In this document: one piece after another, positions 11,201 to 22,039 of the stretch | Layout: the number at the start of each line of letters is the position of its first letter | How positions within the stretch are numbered: the stretch's first letter is position 1 | Source of the DNA: Amanita rubescens | Taxonomy: Eukaryota > Basidiomycota > Agaricomycetes > Agaricales > Amanitaceae | Direction: 5' to 3' | Assembly (NCBI GenBank): GCA_015039365.1 | Contig: WION01000243.1 | Span: 1 to 64,000 of the forward strand | DNA length: 64,000 nt | The notes under the pieces: model-generated | Told to the model about the DNA's origin: nothing | Seen by the model: only the letters and a program-made list of their open reading frames with translations | Databases searched by the model: none | Position numbers and translations under genes: made by a program

Positions 11201-12564
11201 CTTACTGGCAGGTGCTGCTCTGGCAAGTTCCTTTTCCTTTTCCAACAATTTCCTTTTTCGTTTTTGAGCGGCGGATGCACTGCTACTTGCAGCGGCTGTA
11301 GCAACAGTATCCAACCGTCTCCTCGACCTGCTTTCCGCGCCCGGCGTCTCTGTTCTGTGACCCTGCGGTGAGTAGTCGTCATCAAGCAGTTGCTGACTTC
11401 TCTCGGGCATGAAGACGCGGAAATCAGAGCGCAAATCTGGCGCGTCTTTGAATAACCTCGAGATCTGCTTTGAAACCTCTTCCTGGTACATGTCAATTTG
11501 AAAGTAATAATGGCGCTTGTTGAAACTCACTTCATCCATGGTCCCAGGTTTATGATGGTATTGCGATAGAATATCCAGAAACTGCCTATATGTGTCTGGA
11601 TCACAACGTTGCTTGATTTTCTGCACATATTGGACCGCCGGTTCCATCGCTTGCTCATCTGCAACATACAAACGTGGATCGGGTGAGGCAGGTCCCAAAG
11701 TATCATGGCCTGAAAGAGATATTTAAGAGACGCCGAGATGGTCTGAAGATAAACTAACCCATCGCTGCTGCCGCAGAGGGTTCTCCTACGCGGCTGGTGG
11801 CCGCATTTGAAAACAGAAGTGAGCTCTTCTGCTGAAGGCTCTCCGTCGATTGCATCGTCGTTCCTGAAGGCGTCGTTACAGTGATGTAATTGGCATCTTC
11901 CGCATCGGTACTGCATTCTATTCGGTATCCGACAGGCAAAAACGTATTAAAGCTCTGAATCAATGATGGATGCCCGTGAAAAAGTTGGGAAACGCGCTTG
12001 ATCACGCCCGGCGTATCGATGCTGTAACCAAAAATCTCAATAAAATGTACCGATGGGAATACGGGGTACTTACAGTTCGTTTTTAAACTCCTTCATTATG
12101 TCGAGAAAGAGGTTGTACACATCCGGCTGGTCGTGGAATTGAGCTTTGACGGCGTCTAGGTAGCTTAATGCATCCGTGACGTTTAGAGGCCTGTTGGGAT
12201 GCATATAATTTTGGGGGTCGACGGAGGGGGGCCTTGTTTGATGCTGCGGTGGATTGTCCGCTGCCTCTGGGTCCTCGGTGGCCATAGGCGTCTGTGTCCC
12301 CTGCGCTTCCCGGGGATCTGCGGGACCGGCCTCTTCAAGGTGCGGCAATGGGTTTGCCTCTGCATTGTCTCCGGATGCCAATAGCGAGTTTGAAGTTGTG
12401 GTTGGCGCAGGGACCTGACCATCGTCGGAAGTTTGTTCTGGTTCCTGAGACAAAGGTGGGCGTTCGTGGGCAATGTCTGTGCCATCGTCGGGAGCGTTGG
12501 CGCCGTTGGTCTGGTCTAGCGGCGGCGGCGGGTAAACAATGGCTGCGACGTCGACGTCGTCCAT
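8291..12564 (-). CDS. SIN3: SIN3 transcriptional co-repressor scaffold
   Basis: SIN3 is the nuclear scaffold of the Rpd3/HDAC co-repressor complexes; its paired amphipathic helix (PAH) domains bind DNA-binding repressors. From the N terminus: an acidic/proline-rich leader from [21 protein letters not shown]1 ([20 protein letters not shown] ... [20 protein letters not shown]); PAH2 ([20 protein letters not shown]); a PAH3-like region ([20 protein letters not shown]); the HDAC-interacting domain ([20 protein letters not shown], then [19 protein letters not shown]); and the Sin3 C-terminal domain ending in [17 protein letters not shown] and the stop at 8291. About ten exons with short introns are needed. 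Terminal exons join cleanly ([25 protein letters not shown]). The start lies 117 bp after the RPN1 stop, so its promoter is very short; a CACGTG stands at about 12633. Confidence 0.93.
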
Positions 12565-12624
12565 CAAAGAAAAGACCCGTGTCGGTACAAAGACAGCAGC
12601 TGATGACGACAACAACCGATCCTG

Positions 12625-12640
12625 TCAGTCACGTGGTCGA
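12625..12640. promoter_or_regulatory. CACGTG E-box in the SIN3 upstream region
   Basis: GTCACGTGGTCG contains a perfect CACGTG palindrome about 65-70 bp upstream of the SIN3 ATG, in the 117-bp gap after RPN1. CACGTG is bound by fungal bHLH factors of the Cbf1 type. Whether it acts here is inference from position only. Confidence 0.35.
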
Positions 12641-12680
12641 CCCTTGTCTTTTCATTGTACAAAATTCTATTAGTATTACA

Positions 12681-15600
12681 CTACAGCTCCATTTTATCCT
12701 CTTTCTCCCAGCCTGGATTCTTCTGCAGGATCACGAAACCTTCGAGTACATGTGCAAACGGAATGTACTCTTCTGTCGCCAATTCCCCACGTTCCGTCGT
12801 CCCTAACCGGACAGGCGTCTGATGTGTCTGGAATCCAGAGATCGTTCTCGGTTTCCCTGCCTGACCTACAACCTCCAGTGCCTAATAATCACGATCAGAG
12901 CCGTGTAGATTCAGGGAAATAAAGTGCAACTGACCTGTCCAACGCGTACTGTCACAGGCAAATTATTCCGGTCTTCGTCAAGGGTAATTAAGAACTGGGG
13001 ATACATCGCTGGAGCTAGGAAAAATAGCATCCAGTGATATTTGTCCAATATGACTGCAAATGACCTGTCAGATAGTCCTACAAACTAAGGGGTAGACAAG
13101 AACTTACAGCCTTTCGAGTCCGTGAATGCAGTAAGTGTGGCCATCAGCCCCGCGACTGCCACCCGACTCATGATACTCCGATCGCAGAAGAACGGATTAA
13201 TACCAATCGTGCCTTTGCCCATATGCACAAGACCTTGGGCAATCCGGACCATGAACAAACAATCAGGTTCCTTGTAGTAGTAACCAGCTAGTTGTCGAAG
13301 CATCTGTGCCAGTCGTGCATTGTTCGTACCGGCACCGACAAGCCCCATGGCAAAAATAGCATTGATGGCAACGGGTAGGTCGCTGTCGTGACTGTATTTT
13401 GACAGTGTATCAAGAATAGGAAGCTGGGGATTGGACGCGCTGACAAGGCCGATGGCGAGTGGAATCGATTTTCTGATAATAGGATCACCATAATGCATCT
13501 GCACGCAAGTCAGCACTGAATCAAACGTGGCAATAACTACAACTTACGAGATGGTTAAATTGCCTCAACGACATTTCAGCACCAATATCTTCTCCCATCG
13601 CTATCAAAGCGATCCCAATCACAGCAAATGCTTGGAAGAGGTCATCTCGCTTTTGTTCACCCTCCTTGCCATCTTTCTCCTTCTCCTTCTCTTTCTCTTT
13701 CTCTTTATCTTTGGATGAGGTGTCGATATGTTCATCACAATAGTGTAGCATCGCTTGAACTTTCAAAACATTTCCAGATCCCGCGAACGCACAAGCTTCG
13801 ACGATAATTTGAGCCGTTTTGGCGATGGGATGAGGGATAGCTTTCAACGTCTCTATTGTTGCATCCGATGCATCCTGTAGGCCTGTATGGGCTAGTAAGC
13901 CATCGCGCCCTCTAGAACGTTTAACGCCGTACCTAGGTAAAGTAGCCCTAATCCAAGCGCCAAGAATCGCGCCCATTTCTCGTCCAGCGATTTATCATTT
14001 CGTTCGAATCTGTCCATGAGAGCTTGCAGAATAGTACCCGTAACCTCGCCGTTCTCGCTACCCACAAAGACGAACCCCAATGACAGCGCCGCCATGCTGG
14101 CCAACTCCATCGTGAGGTTATCATCGGCTACTATAGGCAGCAACAGCGCAAGAAGCTCTTCGCGGTGAGAACCGACATAGGCAAAGCCAAGGCCAACAAT
14201 GGCGCTGATCTTCAATAGCATTGACTTGTTATCTACTTGATCACCAAGAAGTGCTATGGCTGCGTCAGCTTCCGTGCGCACATTGGTATTGAGGATCCCG
14301 GTGGCAAGCAGTGCACCAGCCTAACTCTGAAACTCATTTCACGCACTAGTGAAGCGATAAACGGAACGGACCTTGATGTACTCCTCTGAAGAATACGTAT
14401 ACTTGTCCACTTGACTGAGCCCAAGTTCCGTATCCCACAACAAGCTAAGACCGAGAGACGCAGCGGCGCTTATCATCCCTGATATGAACTCAAGGTCTAA
14501 TTGAAAGCCCGAGGACACACATAACGTACCATGGTCCTTGTTCTTATATATCCAACTGCTACCTTCCTCTGCTTCCACCATAAGCTTGTCATTCCCAAAA
14601 CCTGCGTTAGCGAAAGCATTGACAAAAGTGCCCGCGAGATTCGCTCGAGCAGAATCCACATTAGCATTTGTACCAGCCCCTGCAACACGAACATGAGGCC
14701 TAATACCCCTCGAGAAGACGGGAAAGTAACCCACGTGTATTTTCAAGGTGTGATTTGTAGACATCTTCGAGGCTCTTTGGTTCATAGACGCCCAGCTCCT
14801 TTCCAAACTCCCGGAAACATTGACTGAGGTGCACATTGCTCAGGCATTCCATGATATCGTCCGGAAATTCTTCCTCATCATAATCGCCGTCGCCCTCCAC
14901 ATCTACGTCACCATCCTCGTCGGTCACATGTGAATGTAACCATTCTATCGGTATCTGAGCGCGAGCAATGAGATATGCAAGCTGGCGCTTCATCAAGCTA
15001 GATATGCATTAGGCTGGTCACTTTCAGTCAAAGCAGAAGCATACGGGTTTCCAGGAGCGTTAAAATCTTCTCGAATTAGATCTGAATCACTTAATCGTAT
15101 CGCTAGCGCAAGGGCTTCTGGGAATTTGTGATACTGCACGTAGATCGTATGTGCCGTCCGTAAGAAGGCAATATCATCCGGTGGTGGGAGAAGCGTAACG
15201 CATCTGTGGCAGAGAATAAGTTCGATGTATGACATGTACTAGGCTGAAAGCTCGCCTGATCATGTATAGGCAAACACGGTTGAAAGTATTTTCATCGACC
15301 AAATGTGCAATCTCGTCAACCATTTCCAGTTCGTCTAGAAGATCAACTGCATCTGGTTCTGCATTGTGGCTCAAAAAGAACGTGGCACATTGTTTCGCTA
15401 GGCTACGCAGATCATCTATGGTACCGGGCAGCGTTAGTTGTGGTGTTTTTCTCTCCTTCCCAGATTCTAGAGGGAATTCTTGCTCTCGATGGGCATATTC
15501 CTCTCCTAGCTCAGCGGCAAGGTGACGAACATATTCATGACCCCATGCTCCCGGATCTGCCAGCGGCGAATCCGAAGGGCGGAGGGATGCAGCCAGGAGA

Positions 15601-16202
15601 CGGTACTTGAGAGTGCCCCGAGGTTCTGTGTCCGAGTAAGTCATTGCGAGCACAGATAATATATCTGCAAATAGTGACTATAATAATTCAGAACAAATTA
15701 CGAAAAAAAAGGGTGAAAGTCTGCCTTACTTTGTCCTCGGATGGTGGCCACGTCTCGTACAAAACTTGGAGGGTCGGATAATGAGGTCGGAGGAATTTCA
15801 AAGGTTTGGGCACAGAAGTCATCGACGACGTCGATGTCCTAATTAGAGTCCGTAGTGTTTCTAACGCAGGACGATAGAGGCTCGTATTGGATTCCTAATC
15901 ATTCGTTCAATGATGATCGCGGTGCACGCCGGAAGAAGGGCACCTTTAGCCGTTCTACCAGCATTTCCAGCTCATTTTTCAGCTGCTGGTCTTCTTCTGA
16001 CTAGACAGCAGTTAGAAATGAGCTCAGATATATTTGTATAAGCAAACCGCACCAATTCCTCGCCCTCTTCCGCCTCCCCATCTTTCTTTGCACCTTTGAG
16101 AGGTTTGGATGGGCCCTCTAGTTTGTCCTTATCTTGGGCCTTTTCCTTCTTCTTGGGGTCCTCAGACGAGACCTGGATTGAGAAATCTGTAGGCCGTGTC
16201 AT
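12681..16202 (-). CDS. RPN1: 26S proteasome regulatory subunit RPN1 (PSMD2)
   Basis: RPN1 is the largest base subunit of the 19S regulatory particle; its toroid of PC repeats binds ubiquitin-like shuttle receptors, ubiquitin and Ubp6. The start [20 protein letters not shown] precedes a charged Lys/Glu leader. Helical N-terminal exons follow: [20 protein letters not shown] and [20 protein letters not shown], then [20 protein letters not shown] and the acidic [22 protein letters not shown]-repeat motifs are clear ([60 protein letters not shown]). A lysine/glutamate run ([17 protein letters not shown]) sits in the loop usually found there. The C terminus [19 protein letters not shown] ends at 12681. 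About eight to ten exons are required. RPN1 is immediately upstream of SIN3 on the same strand. Confidence 0.95.
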
Positions 16203-17565
16203 TGATGCTCGGAGTAGAGTATTCGTATGTGGCTCTCGCTACTTGACGCGACGCGCGTCCATTTTCTCACGTCCTTCGGTCCGGACTCCGGATCAAACTA
16301 TTGATGTTACTAGCGAAGGTGACTATTGGGAGGAAGAGCGATGAGTCTGATCTCACTCAGATGTTCATCGCACCTGCTTGTTGATTGAATTCAGACCTGC
16401 GACATACGGCGCTTGTCGCAGATCTGCTTTTGTCTTGACAAAGACGGCTCTGTTCTTGCTCTACGACGGTAGTTAGCTGGTGCGGTTTTTTTTATCCAAC
16501 TCGATCCACTCGTTTCGTAGGTAGTAGTAGATAGTTTGTCACACTTTAGGTACTTAGCGTACCTACGATTCACCCGGATACCATGGCTCCTTCGTTGCTA
16601 TCTACCTATGTAGATCGTGTATCCGTCAATACAACTCCGTTCCTTTTAAAAAAAAAAAAAAGAGAATCTTAATGTGATGCGTATTGCGGCTCACCTCGTT
16701 CATTGAGCTGATTTACCACAAGTTTCCCCAACTTCTGATCTCCCTCCTTCACTTATTACCCACGTTGGATCTCGGATAGGACGAGACCGTAAAAACCCAC
16801 ATACAATACGAAATCAAATGTGGGAATCAAACTTATGAAACACGATATATTATCCTGCACACACAATTGAATGGGCGATTCTAGTCTTCCGGGTGAAAGA
16901 TCTAAACTCAGATTTCGTCCTCAAAGACGTATGATTTCCTAAGGGCAAGCAGATGGAACCCGAGATTTGAGATGACCTTCTCAATGACATCGAGAGAAAA
17001 ATGGGCAAAGCGTCGGCTCGAGCGTTGTTCGGTGGCACTTTCGTCTACGCCAACAAGTAGCTCCACGAATCTTAATCAGGAACTGGTGAGTCAAAGATAC
17101 AGATTCAAATTTATGGATACTCTCGTAATTTGTACCAACACATAGTCAGAACATTATAAACACGAAGTAGAGAACGGTGTAAATCAAGAAGGACGTGAAT
17201 CCGCAGATTCCGGGGTAGTTTGCTGGAATGACTGTTCTGGTCATCTACGGATCACAAAACGAGCGGTGGAAACGGCAGATGCGATCTAAGAACAATTTGC
17301 GAGATACACAAAGACTTGGAGAGTCCAGATTATCCGTGATAACATGTGCCAGAACGTTTGAATCGAGGTATAAGAATCAGAACATTGGTATTAGATTGTG
17401 CTTGTCGATGAAAATAACGTGATTGCTTGAACTTTAATGAAACAATGGAGTGCAGCTTGGTTGATTGTAATAGTATAATGCAGGTGGAAAGATGCGGTCG
17501 TAAAAACTGACGTCGGAGCCAGCGGTATTTGGGAATAAAGTTGGACGATTTATATCGGCGGTGAC
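16203..17565. other. Intergenic: RPN1 promoter side and cyclin 3' flank
   Basis: No coding region is supported over these 1.36 kb. There is an A14 run near 16649, no long open frame with homology, and no repeat that I could match elsewhere in the window. The first few hundred bases must carry the RPN1 promoter and the last part the 3' UTR of the minus-strand cyclin gene. Confidence 0.6.
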
Positions 17566-19575
17566 TTATTGACCTCCGACCAAAGCTTTTTCAACTTCAG
17601 CGTCGTCTGCAGCTTCAATAACTCCCCCTTTTCGAAGGGCCGCTGCTTGGCGCAACATTCGGTTTTCAGCCTTCAGTGTGGGCAATTCTCCAACGAGATC
17701 GACCTGTGTATCTTCGGGCCAACGCTCGAGCACCCAATGCCTCATCCTTGCACTGACCTGCGAAGATATATCGTCAGAACGATGCGACAGATAAGCATCG
17801 CAGATATACTCACTTTCATATATCGTTTCGCTGCAAATTTCTTATACAATGATTCATGTCGGATAGGCCGCAAACAATAGTTGAGAATAATATTGGCAGT
17901 TGGAACCAATGCGCTCTCAGGATATGATGAGTAGTGGGCTAAATTTGGAGTCTATACGAGGCATATTAGTGGATGTAATTCAACGGACCACCGCAATTCA
18001 TACCCAATAATCGTATCCCATTACAACTCGAGCTAGCCATATTGATGTTGCGGCAATTAATGAAGGAGGCGCCGCGACCAAGCGCCACTCGACACACTGA
18101 ATTTCCAAAAAGTACTTCGCGAGCGTCCTGACTTCAACGTTGTAGTGATCAGCTTTACTGACACGTCTGAGATAGTGCATAGGACTAGGGTAGCTCAAGT
18201 TCCAGTCCAGTGTCTTGAGAATGTATCTTTCCGCTTGCAGAATCTCCCCCTCGGTATATGTTGATTCAGCACACATGAGAAAATGCGTGACTGAAGGAGC
18301 AAGGATCTCTTCCACCTTGGCGGCAATGAACATACATGTTATGCCCACAAGTTGGAGTTTTGCAAGCGAGACAACGCGAGCTGACAAAAAGCGATCCATA
18401 ATGTTGACGCACAAGAAAAGAGTCTCGGCTTGCAGCTGGAAGCGGTAATGAACTTGGATCAACCAATCAGCGAGGACGCCGCGCATTCTCCATGCAAGTT
18501 CTTTTTGGTTTTCCATATAATTGGGATTTGGTAGAGTGGTCAACTACGATGTGTCCAGATCAAAGACAGCGAATAAGAAGCAGCGTCTCACGAACCTCCA
18601 GTTGCTTCATATAATCAAGGATCTCGTTGACGTACTCGCTGACCATGAGGGGATCGTCGATGTCATCTGCGTCTAAGTCTTCCCAGTCAGGGCCGTCAGG
18701 ATCTGCCTCGACCTCCTCGAAGTCAGCTTCAAATTGAGCGGCAATTTTGGCAGTCGCTTCTTCCTCTTTTGCATGCAATTGAGCGGTATTAACTGCAGGA
18801 GGTTCCTCTTCGGGGGGCTCCGATGATGTGCGAACCTTCTTGCAGGCCCTGTTAGCCTCTTCCTCGTCCTTCTCCTGCCTGACAGGAACACCGGATACAG
18901 AAGATATACGATGATGCGTTGCGGCTTTGGAGCCGACATCGGGAACCTTCACCGATGATCGCCGCACAGTCAAACCTGGCAAGCGCTGCGGAGGATCTAT
19001 AACCATTGCATTTTCATCTCGTCCTCGATGAACGTTGGTATGTTCTGTCACGCCTTCCAGACTTTCGACCCGGGTCGCGACGATAGATGTTTTTGCGCCT
19101 TGCCTAGTGCTTGCAACGGTGCGGAGAGGCTGTCGAGAGAGAGATATTTTGGTTTTGTTCAAGACCACGCCATCGAATTTTTCTTCCTTGACCTTTCCTT
19201 TACCCGCCAGGGGTCGTAGTCGGTTGTTGGTCACGAGGCTAGTCACTTCGCCAAGGGCCTCCCGTTTCCTTTTGACTGAAGTCATTATCTTGGGGTCCAC
19301 GGACGCAACAATTGTCTTCGCCTTTGAAGAAGCCGTTGCACCTGTCGCGCGAGTTACCGCTTCTGTCGCGTTTGCCAATCCAGCTGTGGCAGATGTGGAA
19401 GAGGGGGGTTTCGCTCGGGTTGATATTCTGGAAGGGCGGGCATTGGCATTCTCATTATCTTTGGGCGCCATGACACGGGTTGTGCGTGTTACTCGGCGTG
19501 TCTGCAAGTCAGAACAATCAGATTCCGAAAACGACCTTCACAAAAACCTAATCGCACGGCAATATTCGAAGACAT
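17566..19575 (-). CDS. B-type (mitotic) cyclin, copy 1
   Basis: B-type cyclins activate the Cdk1 kinase for G2/M. A tiny first exon (ATG at 19573-19575, coding MSSNIA, 18 nt) is joined over a 56-nt intron to TRRVTRTTRVMAPKDNENA. A long basic, Ser/Thr-rich leader follows, then DWEDLDADDIDDPLMVSEYV. The cyclin box holds MRGVLADWLIQVHYRFQLQA, ETLFLCVNIMDRFLS, KLQLVGITCMFIAAKVEE and WNLSYPSPMHYLRR. The C-terminal cyclin fold ends with VSARMRHWVLERWPEDTQ and a coiled tail; stop at 17566. No textbook RxxLxxIxN destruction box is obvious, though the leader has KREALGEVTSLVTNNRLR, which could be a diverged one. It is a clear paralogue of the gene at 46007 and shares its exon-1 pattern. Confidence 0.92.
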
Positions 19576-20114
19576 TGTGCTAAGGTCCTCAGGCGTCCTA
19601 CGGCGAGTCGAGCAGAGTAGGAACAACGAGAGACGATGAGCTGGTGGAAGAAAAGTGCTTGCAGCGTTGGCCAGGGAAGCGCCGAGTCGGCCACTACACC
19701 CAAACAGCACGTGACGATCAAATATGGCAAGACAATGCGAACGCGTATCAGTCACGTGCTGGCCCGCCTCCCGCCGCCCGACTCTCCGCGCTGACATTGT
19801 TCCCAACCCCTTGTCAGCGCAGTCAGCTTGAAAATCGGTTGGTTTCATGAGCTATCTGAATCTAAATGAAAATCACTTTTTATCTCAAATTGGGCATCAA
19901 TCGCATGCATTCACACGAGGACGACCCTGATATCCTCATGATGTGTTGCAGTTGAAAATTATCGATTCGCTTATAGCCGTGCTATAAAATGCTAAGCTGC
20001 AACGTTTCACGGACAGCACATGACTTTGCCCTTTTTTCGGATACTGCCGGACTGAAGCGGCCCGCAGCGGCGCAGCTACAGAATTCCCGGTTCCTCGTCA
20101 AATAGCAGTCCAAA
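19576..20114. promoter_or_regulatory. Divergent promoter of cyclin copy 1 and the dehydrogenase gene
   Basis: The 539 bp between two divergent start codons contain an ACGCGT (MluI cell-cycle box, the MBF-type G1/S site) at 19741-19746 and two CACGTG palindromes at 19708-19713 and 19753-19758, about 130-185 bp upstream of the cyclin ATG. The clustering of a cell-cycle box with E-boxes beside a cyclin is suggestive. Function is inferred from known yeast sites, not shown. Confidence 0.5.
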
Positions 20115-21659
20115 ATGCGAGAGTTAGTAGACTGACAGCATATCTTCCTTTTGACATTATTCTAATTACTTCTTTTCAGAGGATCTCGTTTCAAGGCTGT
20201 GATAACCAGAGATCTTGGTCCTGATGTCATGTCATTACTCAGAGCACAGGGCGACATTGATGTCGGTCAATCTCACAACATGTCAATGTGCTGGATACCT
20301 ACAGCTCATTTCTTTGTTTAGTTTGTCATTTGGCCAAAAGACTGCGCAGTCAGTAAGGAATGGTTGAGGGAAAATCTCCCCGGTGCCGCGGGTTTACTCG
20401 TTATGCTAACGGACAAGGTATGTAATATTCAATGTGTCGCGATTTTTTAATCGATGAAGCTCATATTCGATTGTAGGTAACAGCGGAGATCCTTGATATT
20501 GGTGCGTCATGACATACTCCCACTGTGTCATTAACTTAATATTGTCAGCCGGAGCCAGTCTTCGCGTAGTCTCGACAATGTCTGTGGGATATGGTAAGCC
20601 GACGCAGTCCAAATGAATCGGCTATGTTCAGGAAATTGGGTTAGAACATGTTGACGTTGGGGCACTTGCGGCCCGAGGAATAAAGTTCGGTTATACCCCA
20701 GATGTGCTAACGGATGCAGGTATGATCTGGGAACTAATATCTTTGGAAGTTTGCTCAATATCATATCCGAATACAGTCGCCGATCTGTCTACAATGCTTG
20801 CTCTCATGGCAGGCAGAAATGCTCGACAGTGCATGTCCGTTGTAGAGAATGGCGATGTGCGTGAAACCAATACAGACGTTAGACAATGCATTGAATAGTA
20901 AGCCACATAGTGGCCGAATTACAGCTGGGCGCCATTTCTGTTTTGCGGGCCGCAACTCAGTTCTTCCGCGTACTCCAAAAAACGAACTGTCGGATTCGTG
21001 GGATTTGGTCGTATCGCTCGCGCTATCCTTACAAGATTGATTGCATTCGGAGTAACTGACTGCATCTACGCTACAAACCCTAACAAACCCGCGGATCCTG
21101 CTCGCGACGCCATAGCGGAGAAGGAATTCATCGTCAGCAAATTTCCGTTCATATGAATTCCTTTAATCACGCTTTGTAGGGCTCGCTGCACTCGATTAAG
21201 AGAGTAGGCTTGGATGAATTAGCCAAAGAAAGCGATGTGTTGTTTCTGCTGACACCCGGAGGCACGGAGACGAGACACTTGATAAACGAGAAGTTCTTGA
21301 GAAAGATGAAGAAGACGAGTGTCCTTATCAACACTAGTCGGGGCTCTGTTGTTGACTCCGATGCACTTGCCAAAGCACTGAGAGAAGGATGGATCTGGGG
21401 AGCGGGAGTCGATGTTGTTGAAGGGGAACCTCAAATCACCCGGGACCATCCACTCGTGAACGAACCCAAGTAGGGCGTTTTCTTTCTTTCTTTCTTTCCT
21501 GCTAAGCACTCTTCCTCTAGGTGTGTTATTTTGCCGCATATTGGCAGCGCCACTTCCGAAACTAGGCTTGACATGGCAACTCTTGCTGCTAAGAATCTCC
21601 TTGCAGCTCTACGTGGACAACCAATGCCAGTTGCTTTGGATGTGAACCAGTTCAGATAG
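20115..21659 (+). CDS. D-isomer-specific 2-hydroxyacid dehydrogenase (glyoxylate/hydroxypyruvate reductase-like)
   Basis: Enzymes of this family reduce glyoxylate or hydroxypyruvate with NAD(P)H. An 8-nt first exon (20115-20122) joins over a short intron to [20 protein letters not shown]. Then come [35 protein letters not shown], the [14 protein letters not shown] helix, a Rossmann motif ([15 protein letters not shown]), [20 protein letters not shown], the catalytic-Arg region [20 protein letters not shown], the Glu motif [10 protein letters not shown] and the catalytic His in [14 protein letters not shown]. The stop is at 21657-21659. There are at least seven exons, some tiny. A TTTC microsatellite (about 21479-21498) sits in the last intron. 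Substrate preference cannot be read from the sequence. Confidence 0.88.
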
Positions 21660-22039
21660 ATGCTTACGCATTGTGGGATAGTTATACTATTCATGTCATC
21701 GATTGATCGACAAACTGCTTTGCGTTGCTGGCAGGCGCCACAATCGATAAGAACGTTTTGACGCACCGTGGTAGTCATTATACTCGACTAGAGATTACTT
21801 GTAGTTCAATTAGATTCCTTGTGAGTCAGTTGAAGTACAAGCTCTATTTCCATGAATGGAAACGGCCATCAGTTTTCTCATGAGAATGATGAGATACTAG
21901 TACTTAGTCATTCGCGTTCCTTAAGCCTCGTTGACAACGGTACTCACAACGTCCAAGGCATTAAGAGCCTCAATAACCAAATCATTGTATGAATTTATCT
22001 GCACTCGTCGTACTCTAGGCTCCCCAGCGACTTCCACCC
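21660..22039. other. Intergenic spacer
   Basis: No gene, repeat or recognisable site was seen. The spacer separates two plus-strand genes and must hold the dehydrogenase 3' UTR and the promoter of the Arg/Asp-repeat gene. Confidence 0.5.

Noticed and set aside
16640..16670. A14 run as a possible retroposon tail
   Set aside because: No matching direct repeat was found on either side, unlike the run at 32610.
16850..17038. 62-codon minus-strand frame upstream of RPN1
   Set aside because: No start context, no family, and lies in an otherwise empty spacer.
21475..21500. TTTC microsatellite as a regulatory element
   Set aside because: It lies in a dehydrogenase intron and looks like a pyrimidine-rich tract of simple repeats; no further meaning can be supported.
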